From UBA4416 sp044340865 (GTDB lineage: Bacteria > Bacteroidota > Bacteroidia > B-17B0 > Aurantibacillaceae), in the NCBI GenBank assembly GCA_044340865.1, contig JBIISW010000024.1, forward strand, positions 1 to 22,062: DNA of 22,062 nt, in the 5' to 3' direction. The first letter of the stretch is position 1; each line of letters opens with the position of its first letter. Shown here in pieces: positions 1 to 6,941 of this stretch. Below the pieces are notes generated by a model. The model had not been told where the DNA came from, made no database searches, and was given only the letters and a program-made list of their open reading frames with translations. The translations under genes were made by a program, and so were the position numbers.

Positions 1-1120
1 ATAAATCTAATCCTCTATCAAAATTACTCGCAGGTTGATTTGAATTATTAAATGAACACGTTTCGAAACTGTAAGTTCCTGCAGCACCTCTTATTGAGAT
101 TGCATTTCCATCATTAGAAGCGTTTGAACTAAATTGACAAGTATATCCAGTAGGATTATTGGTTCCACAGAAAAAAGCACCATCAAATTTGCAATTAACG
201 AATGTGGCTTTTAGATTTGCATCATTTCCTTGAGAGAAATAATGACCACCACCATTAGTAGGTGAACTAGCGTCTCCCTGAATATAATTTCTATTAAAAC
301 AAGAATTGGTAACCGTTAAATTACCTGCAATTTGAGCTATGGCACCACCTGCTCTAGCAGAGTTACCTTCAAATGATGTTTTATCAACATTGACAATAGA
401 AGTAACTCCATTTATCTCGATAGCACCACCCTTACCATCTGCGTCACGAGATTGTGAAAAAACAGAATTTTTCACTGTTAAGTTACAAGAATTTACTTTA
501 ATGGCACCACCAGAATCGCCATTAAAACCAGAACAACTAAAAAACAAACCATCAAAAGTTGAATTAGAACCACTCGATAAATAAATACTTTCACCATTAG
601 ACGTTGCTCCGTAATTTTTCTTCATAACTACGCTTTTTAAATTAAAGCCTTTTACGTTTGTATTAACCAATAAGACTTGTCCAACAGCACTTCCTAAAAA
701 GAAATCAAACAATTGTAAGTTTTGTATGGTGATATTATTTGCGGCAATAGTTGCAAAACGGTGGTCAGAATGGCTAGTAAAAATGGTGTTGCCGGTTCCA
801 GCACCAATGATTGAAATACTTTTATTTAAGATCAAATTTCTGTTATTTGCTCCTGTAAATGTACCTTTATCAACGTAAATAATATCGCCTGCGGCTGCTG
901 CATTAAAAGCTGCTGAAAGGCTTAATTTTGGTGCACTTGGAATATTACCAGCATTAGCATCATTACCTATTGCTGTTGCATATACATCTCCAGTAGTAGA
1001 ATTATCATTGACATACCAAGTAGTTTGACTTTGGGCATATAAACCCAGTAAAATAAAGAAAAGGAAAGCACTTCCTCTTAGGTTGATTTTTTTAAATCGA
1101 GATAAAATTTGAATCATCAT
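1..1120 (-). CDS. Secreted beta-helix / Pmp-like repeat surface protein (partial, C-terminus outside window)
   Basis: An open frame runs from ATG at 1120 (a second ATG follows at 1117) off the left edge, giving 373 residues with no stop. An in-frame stop lies just upstream at 1133-1135, so the start is bounded. Residues 1-32 form a signal peptide: basic MMIQILSRFKK, then a hydrophobic core ending LYAQSQ. Residues 60-110 carry the region typical of right-handed parallel beta-helix proteins (AAAAGDIIYVDKGTF, then SISIIGAGTG). From 204 the motif GGAI occurs at 204, 231 and 258, exactly 27 residues apart, with FEGN at 250 and FNRN at 275. GGAI plus FxxN is the signature of chlamydial polymorphic outer-membrane protein repeats. 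The likely role is a surface adhesin or structural protein. A T9SS sorting domain would be expected at the unseen C-terminus. The family call is good; the specific function is unknown. Confidence 0.85.
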   Translation of the reverse strand, partial: MMIQILSRFKKINLRGSAFLFFILLGLYAQSQTTWYVNDNSTTGDVYATAIGNDANAGNIPSAPKLSLSAAFNAAAAGDIIYVDKGTFTGANNRNLILNKSISIIGAGTGNTIFTSHSDHRFATIAANNITIQNLQLFDFFLGSAVGQVLLVNTNVKGFNLKSVVMKKNYGATSNGESIYLSSGSNSTFDGLFFSCSGFNGDSGGAIKVNSCNLTVKNSVFSQSRDADGKGGAIEINGVTSIVNVDKTSFEGNSARAGGAIAQIAGNLTVTNSCFNRNYIQGDASSPTNGGGHYFSQGNDANLKATFVNCKFDGAFFCGTNNPTGYTCQFSSNASNDGNAISIRGAAGTYSFETCSFNNSNQPASNFDRGLDL

Positions 1121-1650
1121 TATTTTTTTATTTTAATTAATTTTTTTGGGAACAAAAGTAATAATTGAATAAATAGTTTTAGACTTCATATTTTATTAAT
1201 TAGTAAGTCTAAATAGTAAATACATCTAATTTTTAAAATAAGGCATTCTTTAAAAACAGATTCCTAATTATGTTATTAATTAAGACTTCGCTATTTAATT
1301 TTCTCATAACTGCTTATTTGTAGTAGGTCTGATTACTTTTTTAGACTCGTTTTTTTAAATTTATCAATTTAGACAAAACGAGTTCTTTTTTTTAACTTAG
1401 ACAAATGTATAAATTATATAGACTAATTAATATATTTATCATATTAATATAATTAATTTGAATTTAAAGCTGGAAAATTTTTGTGTCAATTACAATAAAA
1501 AGCTATTAAAAAACCAGTCTTGAAGTTAAATATGAAATAGGATGTGTTTTTTAAAATAGTCAGTTTACACACTTTACCGGATAGAGTAAATACGATAAAT
1601 CCGTTGATAAATAAGCGGAAATACAATATCAGTTCAAAAAAAATATCACA
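1121..1650. other. Long AT-rich intergenic region with clustered TTAGAC motifs
   Basis: About 530 bases without a coding frame I can support. TTAGAC occurs on the plus strand at 1179, 1341, 1369 and 1397 and inverted (GTCTAA) at 1207. ACTCGTTTT (1345-1353) and AAAACGAGT (1375-1383) form a perfect 9-bp inverted repeat. The region is upstream of the beta-helix gene and downstream of rplS, so the motifs could belong to control of the former. No RNA gene was recognised. Confidence 0.4.
1153..1160 (-). promoter_or_regulatory. Possible -7 element for the beta-helix gene
   Basis: Read on the minus strand the bases are TACTTTTG, matching the Bacteroidota -7 consensus TAnnTTTG, 33 bases before the ATG at 1120. 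No TTTG or TTG lies 19-21 bases upstream. A second -7 match, TACATTTG at 1402-1409, also lacks a -33 partner. Either could be the promoter. Confidence 0.3.
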
Positions 1651-1682
1651 AAAAAACCCGATTAAATCTAATCGGGTTTTTT
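1651..1682 (-). terminator. Intrinsic terminator of rplS
   Basis: A perfect 14-bp stem (AAAAAACCCGATTA with TAATCGGGTTTTTT) around the loop AATC, starting 18 bases after the rplS stop. On the minus strand the stem ends in a T run. Confidence 0.9.
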
Positions 1683-1700
1683 AATATGTGAAAGTTAAAA

Positions 1701-2066
1701 TTATTTAACTGCTTTCTTTTGAATTTTTTCGCGGATACGAGCTGCTTTACCAGTACGCTCACGGATATAAAATATTTTAGCTCTACGAACAATACCTACT
1801 TTATTTAATTCGATTTTATCGATAAAAGGAGATGCTACAGGAAAAATACGCTCAACACCAACACCATTCGAAATTTTACGAACAGTGAAAGAAGCTGTTG
1901 AAGGCTCATTTTTACGTTGAATAACTACACCAGAAAACTGCTGAATACGCTCTTTTTCACCCTCTTTAATTTTGTAATGAACGGTAATAGTATCTCCAGC
2001 TTTAAATGTTGGATGAGCAACTTCTGTTTTTAATTGTTTTTTTACGTAGTCTAATAATAAACTCAT
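1701..2066 (-). CDS. rplS: 50S ribosomal protein L19
   Basis: 121 residues, the usual size for bacterial L19, which sits at the interface of the 30S and 50S subunits. Recognisable stretches are the N-terminal DTITVHYKIKEG, the central IQQFSGVVIQRKN, then FTVRKISNGVGVERIFP and the basic C-terminal part VGIVRRAKIFYIRERTGKAARI. The start is ATG at 2066. A Bacteroidota promoter lies at 2140-2171 and a hairpin terminator at 1651-1682, so it appears to be a single-gene unit. In many bacteria rplS follows trmD; here it lies downstream of pnp instead. Confidence 0.97.
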   Translation of the reverse strand: MSLLLDYVKKQLKTEVAHPTFKAGDTITVHYKIKEGEKERIQQFSGVVIQRKNEPSTASFTVRKISNGVGVERIFPVASPFIDKIELNKVGIVRRAKIFYIRERTGKAARIREKIQKKAVK

Positions 2067-2139
2067 GGTTTCTTAATTTTAAAATTTATCATTTTTGGCA
2101 TTCATTGCACCATGCAATCAGAGGCTAAAAAGTGGAGGG

Positions 2140-2171
2140 CAAATATAGTATTAAATCTTTTAATGTTCAAA
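2140..2171 (-). promoter_or_regulatory. Bacteroidota-type promoter of rplS
   Basis: On the minus strand TTTG (2168-2171), a 20-base spacer, then TATATTTG (2140-2147). This fits the -33 TTTG / -7 TAnnTTTG consensus of the Bacteroidota primary sigma factor. Transcription would start near 2133, giving a leader of roughly 65 bases before ATG 2066. Confidence 0.8.
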
Positions 2172-2197
2172 TTATATTTTACTTTATTTTTTTAACT

Positions 2198-2226
2198 AAA
2201 AAAGGCTGCAAAAAGCAGCCTTTTTT
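2198..2226 (-). terminator. Intrinsic terminator of pnp
   Basis: A perfect 12-bp stem AAAAAAGGCTGC / GCAGCCTTTTTT with a five-A loop, 17 bases after the pnp stop. On the minus strand it ends in a T run. Confidence 0.9.
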
Positions 2227-2243
2227 ATAGTTTGTATGTCAAC

Positions 2244-4370
2244 TTACTCAGCCGTTTCTGGCTTAGGCATCGTTGCTTTACGAGATAATTTCGCTTTTCC
2301 GTTTTTAGGATCCGTACCAATGTATTTCACACTAATTACTTGTCCTTCCTTCAATATTCCTTCTAAAGAATCTAAACGTTTCCAATCTACTTCACTAATG
2401 TGTAATAAACCTTCTTTACCTGGCATAAACTCAACAAATGCACCATAAGGCATAATTGATTTTACAGTGGCTTCGTATGTTTCACCAACTTCAGGTATTG
2501 CAACTATTGATTTAATGCGCGCTACGGCTGCTTTTAAATCTTCTAATTTTTCTGCAAATATTTCAACACGTCCAGCATTATCAACTTCAGTAATTGAAAT
2601 CGTAGCACCAGTTTTCTTTTGAATATCTTGAATTACTTTTCCTCCAGGTCCGATGATGGCTCCAATAAATTCTTGAGGTATAATAATAACTTCAAAGCGA
2701 GGAACGTTTTCGTTGTATTCTGCACGAGGTTCGGTAATTGTTTTCATAATTTCACCCATGATGTGTAAACGACCTTCACGAGCTTGCGCTAAGGCTTTTT
2801 CCATTACTTCATAAGGTAAACCATTCACTTTTAAATCCATTTGTACGGCAGTGATACCATCTTTAGTTCCACAGATTTTAAAATCCATATCTCCTAAATG
2901 ATCTTCATCTCCTAAAATATCTGATAATACAGCGTATTGACCTTTATCATTAGTAATTAAACCCATTGCAATACCTGTAACTGGTTTTGCAATTTTAACA
3001 CCTGCATCCATTAAAGCCAATGTACCAGCACAAACTGTAGCCATTGATGAAGAACCGTTAGATTCTAAAATATCAGAAACAACACGAACAGTGTAAGGTG
3101 TATCGGTTGGTACAACTTTTGATAAAGCACGCATCGCTAAATTACCATGACCAACCTCACGACGACCTACGCCACGATTAGGTTTTGCTTCACCAGTTGA
3201 AAAACCAGGGAAGTTATAATGTAAAATAAATTTAGTTTCTCCACGATAAAAAGCACCATCTATCATTTGAGCATCTTTTCCTGTTCCTAATGTTACAGTA
3301 GTTAATGATTGAGTTTCTCCACGTTGGAAAATAGCAGAACCATGTGCAGCAGGCAAATAACCTACTTCACTCCAAATTGGACGAATTTGATTTGTTTTAC
3401 GACCATCTAAACGAATTTGAGTATCTAAAGTAGCTTGACGAACTGCATCGTATTCAACGTCGTGGTAGTATTTATTAATCAACGCTTCTCTTTCTTTTAA
3501 TTCTTCCGCTGTAAACTGAGCTTTGTATTCAGTTAAAACTGCTTTAAATGCTGCTTTACGATCGTTTTTATTTGGATTACCTTGTTTTGCAACAGCGTAC
3601 ACTTTATCGTAAGTTGCTTTAGAAACAGCTGCTTTTAAATCAGCGTCATTGATTTCGTGACAATATTCACGTTTTGGTTTTAAACCTGCTTTAATAGCAA
3701 ATTCTTTAATAGCAGAAATTTGAACTTTAATAGCTTCGTGTGCAAATTTAATTGCTTCAAGCATTTCTGCTTCACTTACTTCGCTCATTTCACCTTCAAC
3801 CATTGAGATATCGGTTTCTGTAGCAGCTACAATCATTTCTAATGTAGCAGTTGCTAATTCATCGATGTTTGGATTGATGCATAATTTACCATCAATTTTA
3901 GCAACACGCACTTCTGAAATAATTCCGTTAAATGGAATATCAGAAACTGCAACTGCTGCACACGCTGCTAAACCAACTAATGCATCAGGCATTGTTTTTT
4001 TATCAGATGAAATTAATGAAATCATGATTTGTGTATCCGAATGGTAATCATCTGGAAACTGCGGACGCATTGCTCTATCAACGATACGAGAAATTAATAC
4101 TTCGTAATCAGACAATTTTGCTTCTCTTCTAAAAAATCCACCAGGGAAACGGCCAGTTGCCGCATATTTTTCTTGATAATCTACCGTTAAAGGTAAGAAA
4201 TCAATTCCTTCTTTAGCTTCTTTATTACTTACTACGGTAGCTAAAATCATAGTGCTACCTAATTTTACTACAACAGCTCCATCAGCTTGTTTAGCTAATT
4301 TACCAGTTTCTAGTGTTACGATTCGACCATCTCCTAGGTCGAACGAATGTTGAATTCCAATTTGTGACAT
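2244..4370 (-). CDS. pnp: Polyribonucleotide nucleotidyltransferase (PNPase)
   Basis: 708 residues, the standard length for PNPase, the phosphorolytic 3'-5' exoribonuclease that degrades mRNA to nucleoside diphosphates. The domains in order are RNase PH 1 (about 10-145, with GRFPGGFFRREAKLSDYE), an alpha-helical linker (about 150-320), RNase PH 2 (about 325-550), KH (about 556-620, with GPGG at 574-577) and S1 (about 628-700). The catalytic region SNGSSSMA (437-444) and DILGDEDHLGDMDF (484-497) is intact; D488 and D494 match the E. coli active-site aspartates. I start at ATG 4370 (MSQIGIQHSF), the usual family N-terminus. The frame continues to a TTG at 4397, but that would place codons inside a leader hairpin. 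The gene lies downstream of rpsO, as in many bacteria. Confidence 0.97.
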   Translation of the reverse strand: MSQIGIQHSFDLGDGRIVTLETGKLAKQADGAVVVKLGSTMILATVVSNKEAKEGIDFLPLTVDYQEKYAATGRFPGGFFRREAKLSDYEVLISRIVDRAMRPQFPDDYHSDTQIMISLISSDKKTMPDALVGLAACAAVAVSDIPFNGIISEVRVAKIDGKLCINPNIDELATATLEMIVAATETDISMVEGEMSEVSEAEMLEAIKFAHEAIKVQISAIKEFAIKAGLKPKREYCHEINDADLKAAVSKATYDKVYAVAKQGNPNKNDRKAAFKAVLTEYKAQFTAEELKEREALINKYYHDVEYDAVRQATLDTQIRLDGRKTNQIRPIWSEVGYLPAAHGSAIFQRGETQSLTTVTLGTGKDAQMIDGAFYRGETKFILHYNFPGFSTGEAKPNRGVGRREVGHGNLAMRALSKVVPTDTPYTVRVVSDILESNGSSSMATVCAGTLALMDAGVKIAKPVTGIAMGLITNDKGQYAVLSDILGDEDHLGDMDFKICGTKDGITAVQMDLKVNGLPYEVMEKALAQAREGRLHIMGEIMKTITEPRAEYNENVPRFEVIIIPQEFIGAIIGPGGKVIQDIQKKTGATISITEVDNAGRVEIFAEKLEDLKAAVARIKSIVAIPEVGETYEATVKSIMPYGAFVEFMPGKEGLLHISEVDWKRLDSLEGILKEGQVISVKYIGTDPKNGKAKLSRKATMPKPETAE

Positions 4371-4390
4371 CGTGTTTTTTTTTGTTTTGT

Positions 4391-4409
4391 GTACCAACGT
4401 TTTTGGTAC
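4391..4409 (-). promoter_or_regulatory. Hairpin in the pnp leader
   Basis: GTACCAA (4391-4397) and TTGGTAC (4403-4409) form a perfect 7-bp stem with a 5-base loop, 20 bases upstream of the pnp ATG. There is no following T run on the minus strand (ACAAAACAAAA follows), so it is not a simple terminator. In E. coli a leader hairpin upstream of pnp is cut by RNase III and mediates PNPase autoregulation. A similar role here is inference. Confidence 0.5.
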
Positions 4410-4440
4410 GGGTTTATATTGTGTTCTATTTTTTAAGGCT

Positions 4441-4448
4441 CAAATATA
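4441..4448 (-). promoter_or_regulatory. Possible -7 element for pnp
   Basis: TATATTTG on the minus strand, identical to the -7 boxes of rplS and rpsO, 70 bases before the pnp ATG. There is no TTG at the expected -33 distance. It immediately follows the weak hairpin at 4457-4480, so pnp may be transcribed both from here and by read-through from rpsO. Confidence 0.45.
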
Positions 4449-4456
4449 ATAAGAAA

Positions 4457-4480
4457 GGCATCCCGATTGCTCAGAATGCC
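4457..4480 (-). terminator. Weak terminator or processing hairpin between rpsO and pnp
   Basis: On the minus strand GGCATTC pairs with GGATGCC (7 bp including one G-T pair) around a 10-base loop, followed by the imperfect T run TTTCTTATTAT. It starts 25 bases after the rpsO stop. E. coli also has a leaky terminator between rpsO and pnp. Confidence 0.5.
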
Positions 4481-4505
4481 CCTTTACTATGTTAAATTAT
4501 CATTA

Positions 4506-4775
4506 CTATTTACGTAAATCTAATACTTTAATAATAGCACGGTAACGCATAATGTCCGTGTTTTTTAAGTAATCTAATAATGCACGACGCTTACCTACTA
4601 AATTTAATAGTGCACGTTGTGTTCCAAAATCTTTTTTGTTAGATTTTAAATGACCTGTTAAGTGGTCTATACGGTGAGTAAATAAAGCAACTTGAGATTC
4701 TGCTGAACCTGTGTTTTTATCGCTACCACCGTGTTTTTTAAAAATGTCTTTTTTTACTTCTGATGTTAAATACAT
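4506..4775 (-). CDS. rpsO: 30S ribosomal protein S15
   Basis: 89 residues, the normal S15 length; S15 binds 16S rRNA early in small-subunit assembly. Diagnostic stretches are GSAESQVALFTHRIDHLTGHLK in two parts (residues about 22-43), the basic helix VGKRRALLDYLK and the C-terminal YRAIIKVLDLRK. The start is ATG 4775. No Shine-Dalgarno sequence is visible, as is usual in this phylum. The promoter is at 4813-4842 and pnp follows downstream. Confidence 0.97.
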   Translation of the reverse strand: MYLTSEVKKDIFKKHGGSDKNTGSAESQVALFTHRIDHLTGHLKSNKKDFGTQRALLNLVGKRRALLDYLKNTDIMRYRAIIKVLDLRK

Positions 4776-4812
4776 ATTATTATTCTTTTATTATTATCTT
4801 TAAATAGGGCTA

Positions 4813-4842
4813 CAAATATAAGTAATTTTGTTATATCTACAA
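4813..4842 (-). promoter_or_regulatory. Bacteroidota-type promoter of rpsO
   Basis: On the minus strand TTG (4840-4842), a 19-base spacer, then TATATTTG (4813-4820). The -7 box is identical to that of rplS. The leader before ATG 4775 would be about 30 bases. Confidence 0.75.
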
Positions 4843-4907
4843 CTTTTATGATGATTAATCACGACTTTTTTTAGTTTTTAAGTAAAAAAACTGTGTTTAC
4901 TCACTAT

Positions 4908-6866
4908 TTATTTAGTGATTACAATCTTTTTAGTAACCATTTGACTTGAATTTACTTTGCAATTCACGAAATATAATCCACTTTGTAATGATTGCGTATT
5001 AATTGTATATAAATCAGAACCAACATTTTCGATGGCGCCAACCAATACCTCTTTCCCAGTTAAATCAGTAATTGTGTAGTGTAACGTAGCTCGCTCCTTT
5101 ACATCTAATAAAATATTAAATTCGTTGCTAGCAGGATTTGGAAACAACTGAAAATCAAGATTGGATTTACTGATTTCGTTTACAGGCAAATAATAACCAA
5201 CTGTAAAACGTTCTTTAATTTGACATCCAAAATCACCACTAAAATTTTTAATAACGGTTGGTGTTATCGAGGAATTAAATCGTATGATTCCTGTTCCAGG
5301 ATTAACAGGATAAGACGAATACGCCCACCAACTAATACCATCACAACCATCATCATCCATCGTAAATGTATAACATCCATTTGGTAAATTAACGGTATCA
5401 ACATATAATCCAACAGTTGCGGTTGATGTTGCATAATTATTATTGACTCTACTTTTTACAACAACACCTGCATCATTGGTTATTTTCCATGTCGTTTCAC
5501 TATAAATTCCATTTAAAGTACTAACGGATTTGTTAGCTTTAAAATAGACTACAAATTTATTTGGATACGATCTTACGTCCACAAACTTTGATGTGTATAC
5601 ATTATTAAACGTATTTTGATCACCAACGACGCCATTAACTTTATGAATAGCTACTTCAAACACATTTGATTCGTTGCCGTTAAACATGCTTATACTTGGG
5701 CCTAAATCAACAATCGTATCTTGTAAGAAATTTAAATTTCCTGTAAATGTATAAGTACTAATAGCACCGCCTCTTAAATTATATTGAAGCACAACACTTG
5801 TGAGTGGAGTTGTTCCAGTATTTTTAATTTTCACTTTAGGATTTGAACAAATGTTATTAGAACGGAAATAATTAGCATCATCTGTTGGGGCCATAATATC
5901 TTCGATGGATGCATCTAAACTGTAATTAGGAGCGGCATAGGTTATTAATTGAGACACCACATTAAATCCTCCTGATGGTGAACTAGTCGTGTATGGTTCG
6001 AAATCAATATCGGCAGTAAATGTTGATGCAGAACTTGTGTAAGGCGTCACATCATGAACAATAGGTTTAACGATATTTCCTGGACACCAATTTGCTCTAT
6101 CGTAAATCCATGTTCCAGTTTGAGGGAAAATATCATTAATACCGCAATCTGCTCTCCATAATTGTTTTTGAGAAATTTGAGTTCCATTGATTTTCATATC
6201 ATAATATTTACTGCAAAATTCCCCACACCCGTTATCATCAGAACCATGACCACTTATAGTATTTTTAATATATGCTTTTGCTACAGGAGCATTGTAAATA
6301 CGTGGCTTAGGAATTAAATAATTTTCGATTGGATTGGCCGCGTTACCGTATGGATAATAGCCATCATAAATATTTTTAATAGCGATATTATTCATTGGAG
6401 GCGTGCCTTCAATAAATTCTATTTTTAAAGTTAATGTAAAACCCCATGAATAACCATCATATTTAAAACGAAAATCGAGGTTACCATTTAACACCGAAGA
6501 ATAATCAGTGATGTCCATGATGTAATCATTTTTTTTATTTGATGCCAACCAATCTGTGGCATAAGGTGTAATTACCCTTGCAATTTCAACAGTATCGGCA
6601 CTTGGTGGTTTTACTCTTACTTGAGTAGTATAGTCCCATGAACCACAGTAAGTAGTTCCTGCTGGGCAAGCATACCTTCCTAAAATATAGTGCAAACGAA
6701 TTTTACGATATGTTTTTCCAGTTGGTAAAACAGCCGAGGTATCGTAATTACCGTAATAGGTTAATTTTCTTAAATTATAAATGGTTACCCAAGTGGTATC
6801 GCCAGCGGCTGCCTTACTCTCTTGAACTAAGAAAATAAATAAAATAATTGTAATAATGTGTTTCAT
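4908..6866 (-). CDS. T9SS-secreted peptide-N-glycosidase F (PNGase F) family protein
   Basis: 652 residues. PNGase F cleaves the amide bond between N-glycans and asparagine in glycoproteins. A signal peptide (1-19) is followed by the two PNGase F beta-sandwich domains (about 25-155 and 160-315). CGSWDY (74-79) matches the region with catalytic Asp60 (here D78), and GCGEFC (213-218) matches catalytic Glu206 (here E216). The third acid, Glu118, aligns roughly with D137. The three disulfide pairs of PNGase F have counterparts at C67/C74, C214/C218 and C241/C261, and DRANWCPG (256-263) closely matches the known enzyme. Additional domains follow: a CARDB-like segment (about 318-430), a beta-rich Cys-containing domain (about 435-550) and a T9SS sorting domain (about 572-652, FPNPASNEF to MVTKKIVITK). 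The enzyme probably acts at the cell surface or outside the cell. Activity is not proven. Confidence 0.88.
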   Translation of the reverse strand: MKHIITIILFIFLVQESKAAAGDTTWVTIYNLRKLTYYGNYDTSAVLPTGKTYRKIRLHYILGRYACPAGTTYCGSWDYTTQVRVKPPSADTVEIARVITPYATDWLASNKKNDYIMDITDYSSVLNGNLDFRFKYDGYSWGFTLTLKIEFIEGTPPMNNIAIKNIYDGYYPYGNAANPIENYLIPKPRIYNAPVAKAYIKNTISGHGSDDNGCGEFCSKYYDMKINGTQISQKQLWRADCGINDIFPQTGTWIYDRANWCPGNIVKPIVHDVTPYTSSASTFTADIDFEPYTTSSPSGGFNVVSQLITYAAPNYSLDASIEDIMAPTDDANYFRSNNICSNPKVKIKNTGTTPLTSVVLQYNLRGGAISTYTFTGNLNFLQDTIVDLGPSISMFNGNESNVFEVAIHKVNGVVGDQNTFNNVYTSKFVDVRSYPNKFVVYFKANKSVSTLNGIYSETTWKITNDAGVVVKSRVNNNYATSTATVGLYVDTVNLPNGCYTFTMDDDGCDGISWWAYSSYPVNPGTGIIRFNSSITPTVIKNFSGDFGCQIKERFTVGYYLPVNEISKSNLDFQLFPNPASNEFNILLDVKERATLHYTITDLTGKEVLVGAIENVGSDLYTINTQSLQSGLYFVNCKVNSSQMVTKKIVITK

Positions 6867-6884
6867 TTAAATTTGCTTTTTAAA

Positions 6885-6918
6885 CAAATATAATAAAGTT
6901 TAGGTTAAACACATCAAA
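6885..6918 (-). promoter_or_regulatory. Probable promoter of the PNGase F gene
   Basis: On the minus strand TTTG (6915-6918), a 22-base spacer, then TATATTTG (6885-6892), 18 bases before ATG 6866. The spacer is two or three bases longer than ideal and the leader would be only about 12 bases. Confidence 0.5.
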
Positions 6919-6941
6919 AACAAAACACCTTTGTAAAATCA

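Noticed and set aside
339..584. 81-residue open frame on the plus strand
   Set aside because: Antisense to the beta-helix repeat gene; its composition mirrors the repeats and it has no own start signals.
4371..4397. Extended TTG start for pnp
   Set aside because: It adds nine residues not typical of PNPase and would put coding sequence into the leader hairpin at 4391-4409; ATG 4370 gives the usual N-terminus.
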